Of a stretch of 64,000 nt of DNA, positions 24,410-33,085 are shown one piece after another. The translations under genes were made by a program, and so were the position numbers. Position 1 is the first letter of the stretch. The number at the start of each line of letters is the position of its first letter. Source of the DNA: Cryobacterium sp. N22 (GTDB lineage: Bacteria; Actinomycetota; Actinomycetes; Actinomycetales; Microbacteriaceae); assembly GCF_002929555.1 (NCBI RefSeq), contig NZ_PJJP01000037.1, positions 186,467 to 250,466 on the forward strand, read 5' to 3'. The notes under the pieces are model-generated. The model searched no databases and was not told where the DNA came from. It was given only the letters and a program-made list of their open reading frames with translations.

Positions 24410-25252
24410 ATGGAACTTGGCACCTGGCTCGCCCAGCACGGTGGCATCGCGCACTCCGAGCAGGCCGAGCGCGCTGGATTCACCCGCTATGCGATTCGGC
24501 ACAGTATCGCCAGAGGTGAGTGCGCCCGTGTGCGGCGGAACTGGCTGGCTCTGCCGACGGCCCCGGCCGATCTGCGCGCTGCGGCTGCGCTCGGCGGACG
24601 GGTGGCGTGCCTGAGCCTGGCCCGGCGACGTGAACTGTGGCACCTCGCCGATGGGATGAACCACGTCAGCGTGGTGAGGAATGCAGTGGTACCGGCATCG
24701 AACACCCTGCGGGTGCACTGGGGTGCCGGGCCGGTTGCGGTTGCCCGGTTCGCCCTCGTCGAACCGATTGAGAACGCCCTCGTGCATATTGCCGGGTGCC
24801 AACCCTTCGAAAACGCCCTCGTCGTCTGGGACTCCGCCCTGAACAAGAAGCTGGTGACATTCGGCTCGCTCGCCAGGCTTCCCCTGCGTAGCGCCGCGGC
24901 CCGCGCCGTGCGAGCGGTAGCGTCGGGGCTCGCCGATTCTGGCCTGGAGACGCTGCCCGTGTCCCGGCTGGCGGCCAGCGGCATCCGGGTCGACCAGCAG
25001 GTCATGCTCGACGGCCACCGAGTCGACGGGCTGATCGGGGACCGGCTGGTGCTTCAGACCGATGGATTCAGCTTCCACTCCTCGGCCGAGCAGCGGCGTG
25101 CGGACATCGCTCACGATCGGCGGCTCGCACTGCTGGGCTACACGGTTCTGCGCTACGACTACCGACAGATCCTCTTCGACTGGCCACGCGTCGAGGCCGA
25201 GATCCTCCAAGCCATGGCCCAGGGCCTGCATCTCGCCCGGCCGCAAAGGTGA
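24410..25252 (+). CDS. AbiEi-antitoxin-like / DUF559 domain protein
   Basis: About 280 residues. The N-terminal 60 residues (LAQHGGIAHSEQAERAGFTR, IARGECARVRRNWLALP) resemble the winged-helix domain of type IV AbiEi antitoxins. The C-terminal 90 residues resemble DUF559/Vsr-like PD-(D/E)XK folds: GHRVDGLIGDRLVLQTDGFS, RRADIAHDRRLALLGYTVL and YDYRQIL. In the core strand the usual acidic residue before DG is glutamine-threonine here, as I recall in many actinobacterial homologues, so nuclease activity is doubtful. No AbiEii-like toxin gene is adjacent. The ATG at 24410 is chosen over the longer open frame. Confidence 0.75.
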   Translation: MELGTWLAQHGGIAHSEQAERAGFTRYAIRHSIARGECARVRRNWLALPTAPADLRAAAALGGRVACLSLARRRELWHLADGMNHVSVVRNAVVPASNTLRVHWGAGPVAVARFALVEPIENALVHIAGCQPFENALVVWDSALNKKLVTFGSLARLPLRSAAARAVRAVASGLADSGLETLPVSRLAASGIRVDQQVMLDGHRVDGLIGDRLVLQTDGFSFHSSAEQRRADIAHDRRLALLGYTVLRYDYRQILFDWPRVEAEILQAMAQGLHLARPQR

Positions 25253-25297
25253 GGCGGCGAGCCTCGGTAGGCTGTGGGTCAACATACGGGGGAACGC

Positions 25298-25846
25298 ATG
25301 GAGTCGGAAGCAACATCAGGGGCGAGACGACAGCGCAGAACAGCTATGCGGCGTTCGCTGGTCGCCGTCGGCATGGCGCTGGGCGTGGCGACGATGTTGT
25401 CCTCGTGTTTCCTCCCCGCAAACAGGCCCCAGGCCTCCGAGCCGCCGGCGGAGCCCGGCATCAGCCGCGAAGCCGCCGGGGAGCTCCTCAACGCCGTACC
25501 GGGACTCCAGACGGGCACTGTCGGGTCGGTAATCTCCGGTCTGAGCTATGAGGTCATCGTGGAGGTTTCCGTTGACGACGCTGCGTCGATTCTGGCCCCC
25601 GGGGTGCTGGACTACGTCTTGCGGGTCGGTTGGGCTACCGAGTTGCCCAACGAGCCCACCATCCTCAGCCTGACCGTGCGGAACAACGGCACCACCCTTG
25701 ACCTGCAGTCCCAGGCACAGGAACTCACCGGGGGCGCAAACCTGGAATCGGTGAACCCGTTCAGCGCCTACCTGGATGCGCCGGCGGACTATCTCGGCGA
25801 CTGGCCGGGCGCCGTGCCCACCCCGCCCACCCTGCCCGCTGTCTAG
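25298..25846 (+). CDS. Exported lipoprotein of unknown function
   Basis: About 182 residues from ATG 25298, preceded by GGGGGA. Residues 1-20 are basic, then a hydrophobic segment ends in MLSSCFLP, a good lipobox with Cys near residue 40. The mature part has no recognised domain. It contains LLNAVPGLQTGTVGSVISG and ends in a proline-rich tail (PTPPTLPAV). It should be attached to the outer face of the membrane. The next gene starts 9 bases downstream. Confidence 0.72.
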   Translation: MESEATSGARRQRRTAMRRSLVAVGMALGVATMLSSCFLPANRPQASEPPAEPGISREAAGELLNAVPGLQTGTVGSVISGLSYEVIVEVSVDDAASILAPGVLDYVLRVGWATELPNEPTILSLTVRNNGTTLDLQSQAQELTGGANLESVNPFSAYLDAPADYLGDWPGAVPTPPTLPAV

Positions 25847-25855
25847 GCTGTAGCC

Positions 25856-26563
25856 ATGGCCACAGTTCTTCTTGTGCGGCACGGCCGCACCACCGCCAAC
25901 GCGACCGGCCTGCTGGCCGGGCGCACGCCCGGCGTTCTGCTCGACCAGACCGGCCGGGACCAGGCCGTCGTCACGGGGGAGCGGCTCGCCGCGGTACCGC
26001 TGGTCGGGGTGGTCTCCAGCCCGCTGGAGCGCTGCCGGGAAACCGCGCAGCACATCATCGACCGCCAGACCGGCACCGTGCTGACGCCGATCGAGGACGA
26101 ACTCTCCGAATGCGACTACGGCGACTGGCAGGGCCGCACGCTCGCAGAGCTGTCGAAAGAGAAACTGTGGTCGGTGGTGCAGGCGCAGCCGTCCGCCGTG
26201 ACCTTCCCGGGTGGCGAGGCGATGGCCGCGATGCAGGCCAGGTCGGTCGCCGCCATCCGCCGCCTTGACGCCGCCTTCGAAGCCGAGCACGGCCCCGCTG
26301 CCGTCTGGGTGGCGGTGAGCCACGGCGACATCATCAAGTCGATCCTGGCTGATGCTTTCGGCATGCATCTGGACCTGTTCCAGCGCATCGACGTGGGCCC
26401 GGCATCCGTCTCGATCGTGCGGTACGGCGCCAGCCGGCCCAGCGTGCACGCCACCAACACCGACGCCGGGGACCTCTCCTGGCTCGCGGCGAGCGCTCTC
26501 TCGGCGGACGCTTCGGTCGGCGGCGGCGCGGGTCATCAGGCGCCACACGCATCGCGCGCCTAA
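25856..26563 (+). CDS. MSMEG_4193-type histidine phosphatase/phosphomutase-like protein
   Basis: A 235-residue histidine-phosphatase superfamily protein. The catalytic motif LLVRHGRTTANATG is at residues 5-18, the second arginine is in SSPLERCRETA, the acid is in ECDYGDWQGRTL, and the second histidine is in AVSHGDIIKSILADAF near residue 155. It opens a conserved actinobacterial cluster with DUF3090 and an SCO1664-like protein. The physiological substrate is not known. An extra 30-residue C-terminal tail is alanine- and serine-rich. Confidence 0.9.
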   Translation: MATVLLVRHGRTTANATGLLAGRTPGVLLDQTGRDQAVVTGERLAAVPLVGVVSSPLERCRETAQHIIDRQTGTVLTPIEDELSECDYGDWQGRTLAELSKEKLWSVVQAQPSAVTFPGGEAMAAMQARSVAAIRRLDAAFEAEHGPAAVWVAVSHGDIIKSILADAFGMHLDLFQRIDVGPASVSIVRYGASRPSVHATNTDAGDLSWLAASALSADASVGGGAGHQAPHASRA

Positions 26564-26572
26564 AATACCTGC

Positions 26573-27118
26573 ATGCCTACAATCGTCCATGAGTTCGCCT
26601 GGCCGGATCGGGTCGTCGTCGGCACCGTTGGCCTGCCCGGCTCCCGCACCTTCTACCTGCAGGTGCGCACCGGCGCCCAGATCGTCAGTATCGCCCTGGA
26701 GAAGCAACAATCGGCGCTGCTCGCCGAGAAGATCGATGAGATCCTCGACCAGCTGATCGCCTACGAGGGCAACCCGTTCAGCATCCCCACCGTCACCCCC
26801 ATCGAACTGGTCGACAACGACCCGCTGGAGCCCGTCGACGAGGAGTTCCGCACCGGCTCGATGAGCCTCGGCTGGGACCCGACGACCGTGCAGATCGTGC
26901 TCGAGGCCTTCCCTCTCGTGGACGAGGACGACGACGAGCTGCTCGAGGTGGCCGTCATCGAACCGGCCGAAATGCTGCTGGTGCGGATGCCCGTCGGCAC
27001 CGCGCGGGCGTTCGCCACCCGCACCCGCGAGGTGGTGGGCGCCGGCCGGCCCATCTGCCCGCTCTGCGGTCATCCCATTGACGCAGACGGGCACACCTGC
27101 ACCCTCCCCGGCGCGTGA
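26573..27118 (+). CDS. DUF3090 family protein with C-terminal zinc-ribbon-like motif
   Basis: A 181-residue protein of the actinobacterial DUF3090 family. It starts MPTIVHEFAWPDRVVVGTVG and has a middle part FYLQVRTGAQIVSIALEKQQ. The end carries CPLCGHPIDADGHTC, in which three cysteines and histidines could bind zinc. It is always seen between the MSMEG_4193-type and SCO1664-type genes in this group, as here. Its stop overlaps the GTG start of the next gene by four bases (GTGA). Confidence 0.9.
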   Translation: MPTIVHEFAWPDRVVVGTVGLPGSRTFYLQVRTGAQIVSIALEKQQSALLAEKIDEILDQLIAYEGNPFSIPTVTPIELVDNDPLEPVDEEFRTGSMSLGWDPTTVQIVLEAFPLVDEDDDELLEVAVIEPAEMLLVRMPVGTARAFATRTREVVGAGRPICPLCGHPIDADGHTCTLPGA

Positions 27119-27888
27119 TCGTGCCGGACGCCGACCTTCTCGACGGTGACCTCGAACTCACCGGGCGGATCACGACGGCGTCCAACGCGACGTTCCTGGG
27201 CACCATCGACGGTGTCACGGTGGTCTACAAGCCGATCGCGGGGGAGAACCCGCTGTGGGACTTCCCGGACGGCAATCTGGCCAGCCGGGAGGCCGCGGCG
27301 TACCTGGTCTCTGAGGCGTTCGGCTGGAACGTCGTGCCCCGCACCTGGTTGCGAGACGGCCCGATGGGCCCCGGGATGGCGCAACTCTGGCAGGAGCGGG
27401 ACCCCGACCAAGATGCCGTCGACCTGATCCCCGCCGAGGCCATGCCCGAGCAGGGCTGGCGGCACGTGCTCGACGGCCAGGACGAGCGGGACCGGCTGGT
27501 GTCGCTCATCCACGAGGACTCCGTGGCGCTGCGCCGGATGGCCGTGTTCGACATCATCGTGAACAACGCCGACCGCAAGGGCGACCACATCCTGGCCATG
27601 CCCGACGGGCACCGGCACGGCGTCGACCACGGGCTCACCTTCCACGCCGACCACAAGCTGCGCACCGTGCTCTGGGGCTGGCTGGGCGAGGACCTCAGCA
27701 TGGACGAGCTGGCCGGGATCGACCGGGTCAGCGCCGGCCTCGCCGCCGGGCTCGGGCCCGAGCTCGCCGGCCTGCTCACTCCTGCCGAGCTCGTCGCCCT
27801 GGCTGCCCGCTGCGACCGGTTGCGCACCGTTGGCCGTTTCCCGGCCCCGGAGGGTCAGATGCCCGCGGTGCCCTGGCCGTTGTTCTGA
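27115..27888 (+). CDS. SCO1664 family protein (PI3/4-kinase-like fold)
   Basis: A 257-residue member of the SCO1664 family, distantly related to HipA/PI3-4 kinases. It shows VVYKPIAGENPLWDFPDG near residue 36 (a lysine where ATP would bind), FDIIVNNADRKGDHIL near residue 143 and HGVDHGLTFHADHKLRTVLW near residue 165. These resemble the catalytic and metal-binding loops. It is translationally coupled to DUF3090. The substrate is unknown. In relatives the cluster often continues into mycothiol-ligase genes, but here arfB follows after 65 bases. Confidence 0.88.
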   Translation: MIVPDADLLDGDLELTGRITTASNATFLGTIDGVTVVYKPIAGENPLWDFPDGNLASREAAAYLVSEAFGWNVVPRTWLRDGPMGPGMAQLWQERDPDQDAVDLIPAEAMPEQGWRHVLDGQDERDRLVSLIHEDSVALRRMAVFDIIVNNADRKGDHILAMPDGHRHGVDHGLTFHADHKLRTVLWGWLGEDLSMDELAGIDRVSAGLAAGLGPELAGLLTPAELVALAARCDRLRTVGRFPAPEGQMPAVPWPLF

Positions 27889-27953
27889 CGGTCCCGGTCA
27901 CCGATTCCCGCAGAACGGCACCGGCCGCGCCCACATCGTGGGACCCTTGAGGA

Positions 27954-28376
27954 ATGGATCTAGAGGTATCGCCCGCGCTCACGATTCCGGCGACGGAACT
28001 CGGCTGGCGGTTTTCCCGGTCGTCCGGCCCCGGCGGGCAACACGTGAACACCTCGGACAGCCGCGTGCAGGTGTCCTGGAGCGTCGTCGAGTCTGCGGTT
28101 CTCACCGACGAGCAGCGCATGCTGCTGCTCAGCCGACTCGACCGTCGCCTGACCAACGGGGTGGTCACCATGGCCGCTTCCGAACAGCGCTCCCAACTGC
28201 GTAATCGTGAGATCGCCCTGACCAAGCTCGCGGAGCTCGTGGCCGAGGGCCTCGCCCCCGACGGGCCGCGCCGCCGGGCGACCAAACCCACCAAGGGCTC
28301 CGGCCGGCGGCACCTCGCCGCCAAGCAGCAGCGCTCGGCGACGAAGGCGCAACGGCAGCGGCCATCCGCTGAGTAG
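27954..28376 (+). CDS. arfB: Alternative ribosome-rescue factor ArfB
   Basis: A 140-residue codon-independent peptidyl-tRNA hydrolase that frees ribosomes stalled at mRNA ends. The catalytic GGQ motif is in SSGPGGQHVNTSDSRVQ at residues 24-40. The basic C-terminal tail that enters the empty mRNA channel is clear (KGSGRRHLAAKQQRSATKAQ). The length equals the family norm. It is separate from the preceding cluster and converges with the hydrolase at 28383. Confidence 0.93.
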   Translation: MDLEVSPALTIPATELGWRFSRSSGPGGQHVNTSDSRVQVSWSVVESAVLTDEQRMLLLSRLDRRLTNGVVTMAASEQRSQLRNREIALTKLAELVAEGLAPDGPRRRATKPTKGSGRRHLAAKQQRSATKAQRQRPSAE

Positions 28377-28382
28377 CGCCGG

Positions 28383-29045
28383 TTACGCCACGCTGGCGCG
28401 CACGAACCCGGCGACGATCTCGGCAAGCGCACCGCCCACCTCGGCGGGCGGGCGTTTTGCTCCCCGAACCTCGAAGGAATGGTTCCCCTCGTCGATCCAG
28501 CGGAGCGTCGCCGCGCCGATTCTCTCCACCACCGGCGTGAGTTCGTGCGGGGCGGCGAACGGGTCGCGCGTCCCCTGCACGAAGAGCATCGGCAGGTCGA
28601 TCCCGTAGAGGTGCTCGTCGCGTAGCGTGTCCGGCTTGCCGGGCGGATGCAGCGGGTAGCCGAGAAAGACCAGGCCCGCTGCCGGCATGCCGGCAGCAAC
28701 GGCCATGGAGGCCATCCGCCCGCCGAAGGACTTACCGGCCGCCCAGACGGGCCGACCGGGGGAGCGGGCGGCCGCAGCGTCCATGACCGCCCGCCAGGTG
28801 GCGATCGCCCGGGGAGCCCGGTCGGGGAGCCGCCGGCCGGCCTCCCGGTACGGGAAATTGAACCGCAGGGTCGCCACCCCGGCCGCGTTCAGCGCTTCGC
28901 TGAACCCGACGAGGAACGGATGGTCGTAGCTGGACCCAGCGCCCGGCGCCACCACCAGCGTGGCGAACGCGTCTGCCGGCCGGGCGAACGCTCCCGACAC
29001 CGTGCCGTCCTCGACCACGATACGAATGCTCTCCGACGATTCCAT
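28383..29045 (-). CDS. Alpha/beta hydrolase of the KANL3/Tex30 type
   Basis: A 220-residue hydrolase. It has VVAPGAGSSYDHPFLVGFSE near residue 31 (oxyanion loop), the nucleophile in AAGKSFGGRMAS near residue 105, an acid candidate in FVQGTRDPFA and a histidine in DEGNHSFEV near residue 187. The complete triad suggests an active enzyme, but the substrate is unknown. It lies 9 bases downstream of the quinone oxidoreductase gene on the same strand, so they are probably co-transcribed. Confidence 0.85.
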   Translation of the reverse strand: MESSESIRIVVEDGTVSGAFARPADAFATLVVAPGAGSSYDHPFLVGFSEALNAAGVATLRFNFPYREAGRRLPDRAPRAIATWRAVMDAAAARSPGRPVWAAGKSFGGRMASMAVAAGMPAAGLVFLGYPLHPPGKPDTLRDEHLYGIDLPMLFVQGTRDPFAAPHELTPVVERIGAATLRWIDEGNHSFEVRGAKRPPAEVGGALAEIVAGFVRASVA

Positions 29046-29054
29046 GCGGCCTCC

Positions 29055-30005
29055 CTATCCGGTGACGACAACCTTGCCGAGCGCACGTCCCTCACCGAGG
29101 TAGGTGAGCGCCCGCGCCGCCTCGTGCAGCGGAAAGGTGCGGTCGATGTTGATGCTCAGCTCGCCCGTGGCACAACGCTCGGCGACGGGCTGGAAGTAGG
29201 CCGGGCCTTCCCTGGCGATGAGCAGTCCCAGCCGGCGCCCGGTGACCAGGCCGAGCGCAGCACCGACGGTCACGACCCTCAGGACGCTGCGCACAGTGCC
29301 GCCGACGCAGAGGTAGCGGCCGCCGCGGGCCAGCGCACGCCGGTAGGCGAATACCGACCGGTGTGCCACGAGGTCGAGGATCAGGTCGAATGGTTCGAGC
29401 CGGGTGAAGTCTGAGGTGGTGTAGTCGACGACCTCGTCGGCGCCGAGCCCGCGCATGAAGTCGAGTTTTGCCGCGTTGTCGACGCCGGTCACGTGAGCAC
29501 CGGAGCGTTTGGCCAGCTGAATCGCGAACGATCCCGACCCGCCGCCCGCGCCGTTGATCAGCACGCGCTGCCCGCGGCGAGCGCGGGCGGTGCCCTGTAG
29601 CGCGATCGCTCCAGCTTGGGGCAGCGTCGACGCCTGGGCGAAGGTCAGCTCAGCGGGCTTGTGGGCGAGAGCCGTGACGGGCGCCACGGCGAACTCGGCG
29701 AACCCGCCCAACAGGCCCATGTTGTCGCCGTACACCTCATCATTCACGCGGAACCGGGTCACGCCGGAGCCGACGGCGGCGACCCGTCCGGCGATGTCGG
29801 AGCCCAACACCCGGCGCCTCGGGGCGCGTAGCCCGCCGATCCGGGCGTACCCGGGGCTTCCGGTCAGTCCCTCCCAGTCGGAGAGGTTGAGGGAGGTCGC
29901 GGCGACCTCGATCAGCACCTGGTTGGCGCCGGGCGAGGGCTTCGGGATCTCCTCGACCCTGAGCACGTCGGGCTGCCCGTACCGGTCGTAGACGACGGCC
30001 TTCAC
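29055..30005 (-). CDS. NAD(P)-dependent quinone oxidoreductase-like MDR protein
   Basis: About 316 residues of the zinc-free medium-chain dehydrogenase family. It starts MKAVVYDRYGQPDVLRVEEI, has GSDIAGRVAAVGSGVTRFR near residue 67, the nucleotide-binding VLINGAGGGSGSFAIQLAKR near residue 145, and ends LTYLGEGRALGKVVVTG, typical of quinone reductase-like members. Cysteine ligands for zinc are absent. The GTG at 30005 is chosen over a longer open frame, which adds a basic tail without homology. Confidence 0.88.
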   Translation of the reverse strand: MKAVVYDRYGQPDVLRVEEIPKPSPGANQVLIEVAATSLNLSDWEGLTGSPGYARIGGLRAPRRRVLGSDIAGRVAAVGSGVTRFRVNDEVYGDNMGLLGGFAEFAVAPVTALAHKPAELTFAQASTLPQAGAIALQGTARARRGQRVLINGAGGGSGSFAIQLAKRSGAHVTGVDNAAKLDFMRGLGADEVVDYTTSDFTRLEPFDLILDLVAHRSVFAYRRALARGGRYLCVGGTVRSVLRVVTVGAALGLVTGRRLGLLIAREGPAYFQPVAERCATGELSINIDRTFPLHEAARALTYLGEGRALGKVVVTG

Positions 30006-30103
30006 AGTGGTCCGCGTTCGAGCGCGCGGTGCGGGTGTCGGAACATGCCGGTCAGTGTACGCGGAGCGGCCCGTCACCGTGGGGGTGAACCTAGGCTGGT
30101 GTT

Positions 30104-30706
30104 ATGACTGGCCCACGTGAACCCAGCGATACGCCGCTCAACGTCGCGCGGTACAAGATCAACCGTGAGACTCCCGCATCCGAGCGCGCGGAGGTCGAGC
30201 CGGACACCAACGAGGCCGGCCAGGCGATGATGGATGCCCGCGCGCAGAACGTGGAGATCTCCATTCAGCAGGCCATGCGTCGCGGCGACTTCGACAACCT
30301 GCCCGGCACGGGAAAGCCGATCCCGGGGCTCACCGCCCCGTACGACCCGGATTGGTGGATCCGCCAGAAGATCGAGCGCGAGCAGATCACCGGACTGGGA
30401 CCGGCTGCCCTCACCCTGCGCTCCGAGGGCGCCGGGCTCGACGCCCGCCTCGATGAGGTGGTCTCCGAGCGAGCGGTGCGCGAGATCCTCGACGATTTCA
30501 ACCGGCGGGTCATCGAGGCCCGCCGACAGCTGCGCGGCGGCCCGCCCGTCGTCACGGCGCTCCGCGATGTCGACGCGGAGGTCGCCCGTTGGAAAGAACG
30601 CCGCGACGCCGCACGGATCGAGCGGGACGCGGAAAGGGAACGCCATGCGGCGGCGCTCGCCGCCATGACCTGGCGGGAACGCCGCCGGGCCAAACGCGAG
30701 CGTTGA
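30104..30706 (+). CDS. DUF1992 (DnaJ homologue C28-like) protein
   Basis: A 200-residue protein. The DUF1992 core is at about residues 45-115: ISIQQAMRRGDFDNLPGTGK, then PGLTAPYDPDWWIRQKIERE. The rest is a long, highly charged helix (ERHAAALAAMTWRERRRAKR at the end). The family occurs with J-domain proteins in eukaryotes; its bacterial role is unknown. The next gene starts 31 bases on, and both run the same way. Confidence 0.88.
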   Translation: MTGPREPSDTPLNVARYKINRETPASERAEVEPDTNEAGQAMMDARAQNVEISIQQAMRRGDFDNLPGTGKPIPGLTAPYDPDWWIRQKIEREQITGLGPAALTLRSEGAGLDARLDEVVSERAVREILDDFNRRVIEARRQLRGGPPVVTALRDVDAEVARWKERRDAARIERDAERERHAAALAAMTWRERRRAKRER

Positions 30707-30737
30707 GGCCCGCCGAGGCCGGTGGCATCCTGACTGC

Positions 30738-31439
30738 ATGACGGACGAGAGAACCGCTGCCCACTTTCAGCGGAGCCTGGTGGCCCTGGCCACCCCGGAG
30801 CAGCGGCAGAAGTACACTCGGTACTTCCCGGGCGACGACTCGTTCATCGGCGTACGAATGGGCGACGTGTTCGCCCTGGCCGGCCGGGCGCTCGCCATGC
30901 CGTTGCGCGACATCGAGACCCTGCTGGAGAGCCCGATCCACGAGGTACGGGCCGGCGCCTGCTCGATCATGGGCAAGGCGGCGACGCAGCGCAAGACCGG
31001 CGTCGAACGGCGTGAGGAGCTCTACGAGCTGTACCTGCGCCGCCACGACCGGATCGACACCTGGGACCTCGTGGACCTGGGCGCGCACCAGGTGGTCGGC
31101 GGCTGGCTCGTCGACAAACCGCGTGACCCGCTCTACGCCCTCGCGGCATCGTCGTTCTGGCCGGAGCGCCGCACCGCCATGGTCGCGACCGCCGCGTTCC
31201 TCCGCCGGGGCGACATCACCGACACCCTGCAGCTTGCGCGGTTGCTCGGCGACGACGAGAACGACTTCGTGCAGAAGGCCACCGGCTGGATGCTGCGCTA
31301 CCTCGGCGACATCGACCGGGACGCGCTCCTCGGCTTCCTCGACGAAAACGCTGCCGGCCTACCCAAGCTGACGCTCCGTGCCGCCACCGAAAAGCTCGAC
31401 AAACCCCAAAGAGCCCACTACCTGGCCCGCGAACTGTGA
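30738..31439 (+). CDS. AlkD-like DNA alkylation repair (HEAT-repeat) protein
   Basis: A 233-residue HEAT-repeat protein of the AlkD group. It has YFPGDDSFIGVRMGDVFALA near residue 29 (a conserved family segment), ESPIHEVRAGACSIMGK near residue 63, DTWDLVDLGAHQVVGGWL with the conserved Trp-Asp pair near residue 104, and QKATGWMLRYLGD near residue 180. These fit AlkD better than the protein at 15.6 kb. AlkD removes bulky or charged alkylpurines without base flipping. Its last codons REL and stop lie inside the large terminator hairpin. Confidence 0.9.
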   Translation: MTDERTAAHFQRSLVALATPEQRQKYTRYFPGDDSFIGVRMGDVFALAGRALAMPLRDIETLLESPIHEVRAGACSIMGKAATQRKTGVERREELYELYLRRHDRIDTWDLVDLGAHQVVGGWLVDKPRDPLYALAASSFWPERRTAMVATAAFLRRGDITDTLQLARLLGDDENDFVQKATGWMLRYLGDIDRDALLGFLDENAAGLPKLTLRAATEKLDKPQRAHYLAREL

Positions 31440-31490
31440 GAAAAGCCCCAAAAACTTCGAGTTTCTGGGGCTTTTCTCACAGTTCGCGGG
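31426..31490. terminator. Bidirectional terminator: perfect 24-bp inverted repeat including both gene ends
   Basis: Left arm 31426-31449 and right arm 31467-31490 are perfect inverted repeats. The 17-base centre can pair further (AAAAACT against AGTTTCT with one mismatch) around a TCG loop, giving a stem of about 31 bp. Both arms contain CGCGAACTGTGAG, so both convergent genes end in Arg-Glu-Leu-stop (31437-31439 on plus, 31477-31479 on minus). A-rich and T-rich flanks of the stem top suit termination in either direction. Confidence 0.93.
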
Positions 31491-32913
31491 GTGGGCGCAG
31501 GGGCACGCCGACGTCGGCCCCGCCCTCCCGGGTGAGCCGCGGACCCATCCTGACCATGGTGGGGGCGGGCACGAAACCGCCGGCGAACAGGGCCTCGCCC
31601 TGCGTGAACCGCGACGCCCGGGCGAGCATGGCGGGCGGCACGAAACCGAAGATGGTGGCGAGCTCGTCGAGGTCCACCGGTGACGTCATCTTCATCAGCG
31701 CCAGGTTGTCGCACTGCGAGATGATGCTGGGGTGCACCCGGGACGGCCGTTGGGTCGACAGCAGCAGCCAGAGACCGAATTTGCGTCCTTCCGCCGCGAT
31801 CTGCACGATCCTCTCCCGTACCGCCACGTGCAACGGGCTGGTCTGATCGGGTGAGCAGAAGTTGTGCGCCTCGTCGATCACGATCAGGAGCGGACGGCGC
31901 TGCTCCCGCTTGTCCCAGAGGTCGTCGAGTACCGCCAACGCCACGACCAGCGACTCCTCCGGATCGGCGAAGCCACCGAGGTCGAGCACCGTCGCGTCGG
32001 GCCGGGTCTCCAGGATTTCGGTGACGGCCGGCAGCCCCTGCGCCCAGACACGCCAATCGGTGACCCGGAGGCTCTCGGTTCGCGCCGCCAGGTCCCGCGC
32101 CGCCGGGGTACCCCGGTCCAGCAGGCCGGGGACGATCTTTTCGGGACTGACGAGCCCCACGGTTTCTTCGATGTGCATCAGTTCGTTGTGTTCGGACCGA
32201 TCGGCGAGCGGATCAAGCCGAAGGACGGCCGCCTTGGCACGCAATGACAGGTCCAGGAATCGCACCCGGAGCGCATCCGGGCTCGACGTCGACGAGCGCA
32301 GAACCCGGATGTCCCGCTCCGCCAGCGCCCGCTGCTCCTCCGTGGCGGCAGCCGCCGGATGGGCCTGCCGTATGTGCACGAAATCCGCGTTCGGGTCGAA
32401 GATCACCATGGGCAGGGCCGTGTGGATCAGCAGCTGTTCCAGCACCACGCCCAGGGCGTAAGTCTTGCCCGATCCGCTCTGCCCGCACCAGAAGGTGTGC
32501 CGGTTGAAGCGATTCGCGATCAGCCGGGCCGGGATGTGCTGGGAGGCCAGGAAGGAGCCGATGGGCAGGGAGGCCGTGGTGTCGCCGTAGAGCAGTTCGG
32601 TCGTGCGGGCATCCGCCGGTTGCAGCGTGGCCGACCCGAACGCGACGGAGCGCCGAACATCGAGGTGCCGGCCATCCCCATTGAGCAGACCCAGGATGCG
32701 GCCGGAACCGTGCGGGGCGCCGCCGATCGTGATCGTGACCTCCTCAACCTGGCCCAGCTGGTCCGTCTCCTCTTCGCCTTCATCGGTGGACCGCAGGACC
32801 ACCAGGCTGCCGGGCTCGAACCGGGAGCCGGTGGCGCCGACGAACTGGAAATGCCGGCCGTCGATCGACACCGCGGCGGCCTTCTCGAGTGTTGCCCTGT
32901 CAACATTGCTCAT
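31477..32913 (-). CDS. HerA-like ATP-binding protein (DUF87-type helicase/translocase)
   Basis: A 478-residue FtsK/HerA-superfamily ATPase. An N-terminal beta-barrel-like region covers about residues 1-130. The Walker A motif is WCGQSGSGKTYALGVVLEQL near residue 143, Walker B is LLIVIDEAHNF near residue 345, and the sensor-type LLLSTQRPSRVHPSIISQCD follows about 50 residues later. HerA proteins form hexamers that move DNA in repair or in defence complexes, normally with NurA or another nuclease. No such partner is adjacent on this strand. The ATG at 32913 is preferred (AAGGG 7 bases upstream); one at 32928 is possible. Confidence 0.85.
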   Translation of the reverse strand: MSNVDRATLEKAAAVSIDGRHFQFVGATGSRFEPGSLVVLRSTDEGEEETDQLGQVEEVTITIGGAPHGSGRILGLLNGDGRHLDVRRSVAFGSATLQPADARTTELLYGDTTASLPIGSFLASQHIPARLIANRFNRHTFWCGQSGSGKTYALGVVLEQLLIHTALPMVIFDPNADFVHIRQAHPAAAATEEQRALAERDIRVLRSSTSSPDALRVRFLDLSLRAKAAVLRLDPLADRSEHNELMHIEETVGLVSPEKIVPGLLDRGTPAARDLAARTESLRVTDWRVWAQGLPAVTEILETRPDATVLDLGGFADPEESLVVALAVLDDLWDKREQRRPLLIVIDEAHNFCSPDQTSPLHVAVRERIVQIAAEGRKFGLWLLLSTQRPSRVHPSIISQCDNLALMKMTSPVDLDELATIFGFVPPAMLARASRFTQGEALFAGGFVPAPTMVRMGPRLTREGGADVGVPLRPPREL

Positions 32914-33085
32914 GCTGTGACCCTTCATCGGGGATTCCGGCCGGCGAACCTCGCGGCGTTCAGCGGCAGCGTAGTGCCGTTTTCGATCTCAGGGGGTTGT
33001 TGGTTTCGGGATCGGTGCAGACGAGATATTGTCGCTGCCACCGACTCGATCACCGGTCCGGTGGCGCAGCGACAGGAGACCTCGG

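Noticed and set aside
24410-25252. A complete abortive-infection toxin-antitoxin pair
   Set aside because: Only the AbiEi-like domain is present, fused to DUF559; no AbiEii-type nucleotidyltransferase is adjacent and the downstream gene is a lipoprotein, so a defence system is not supported.
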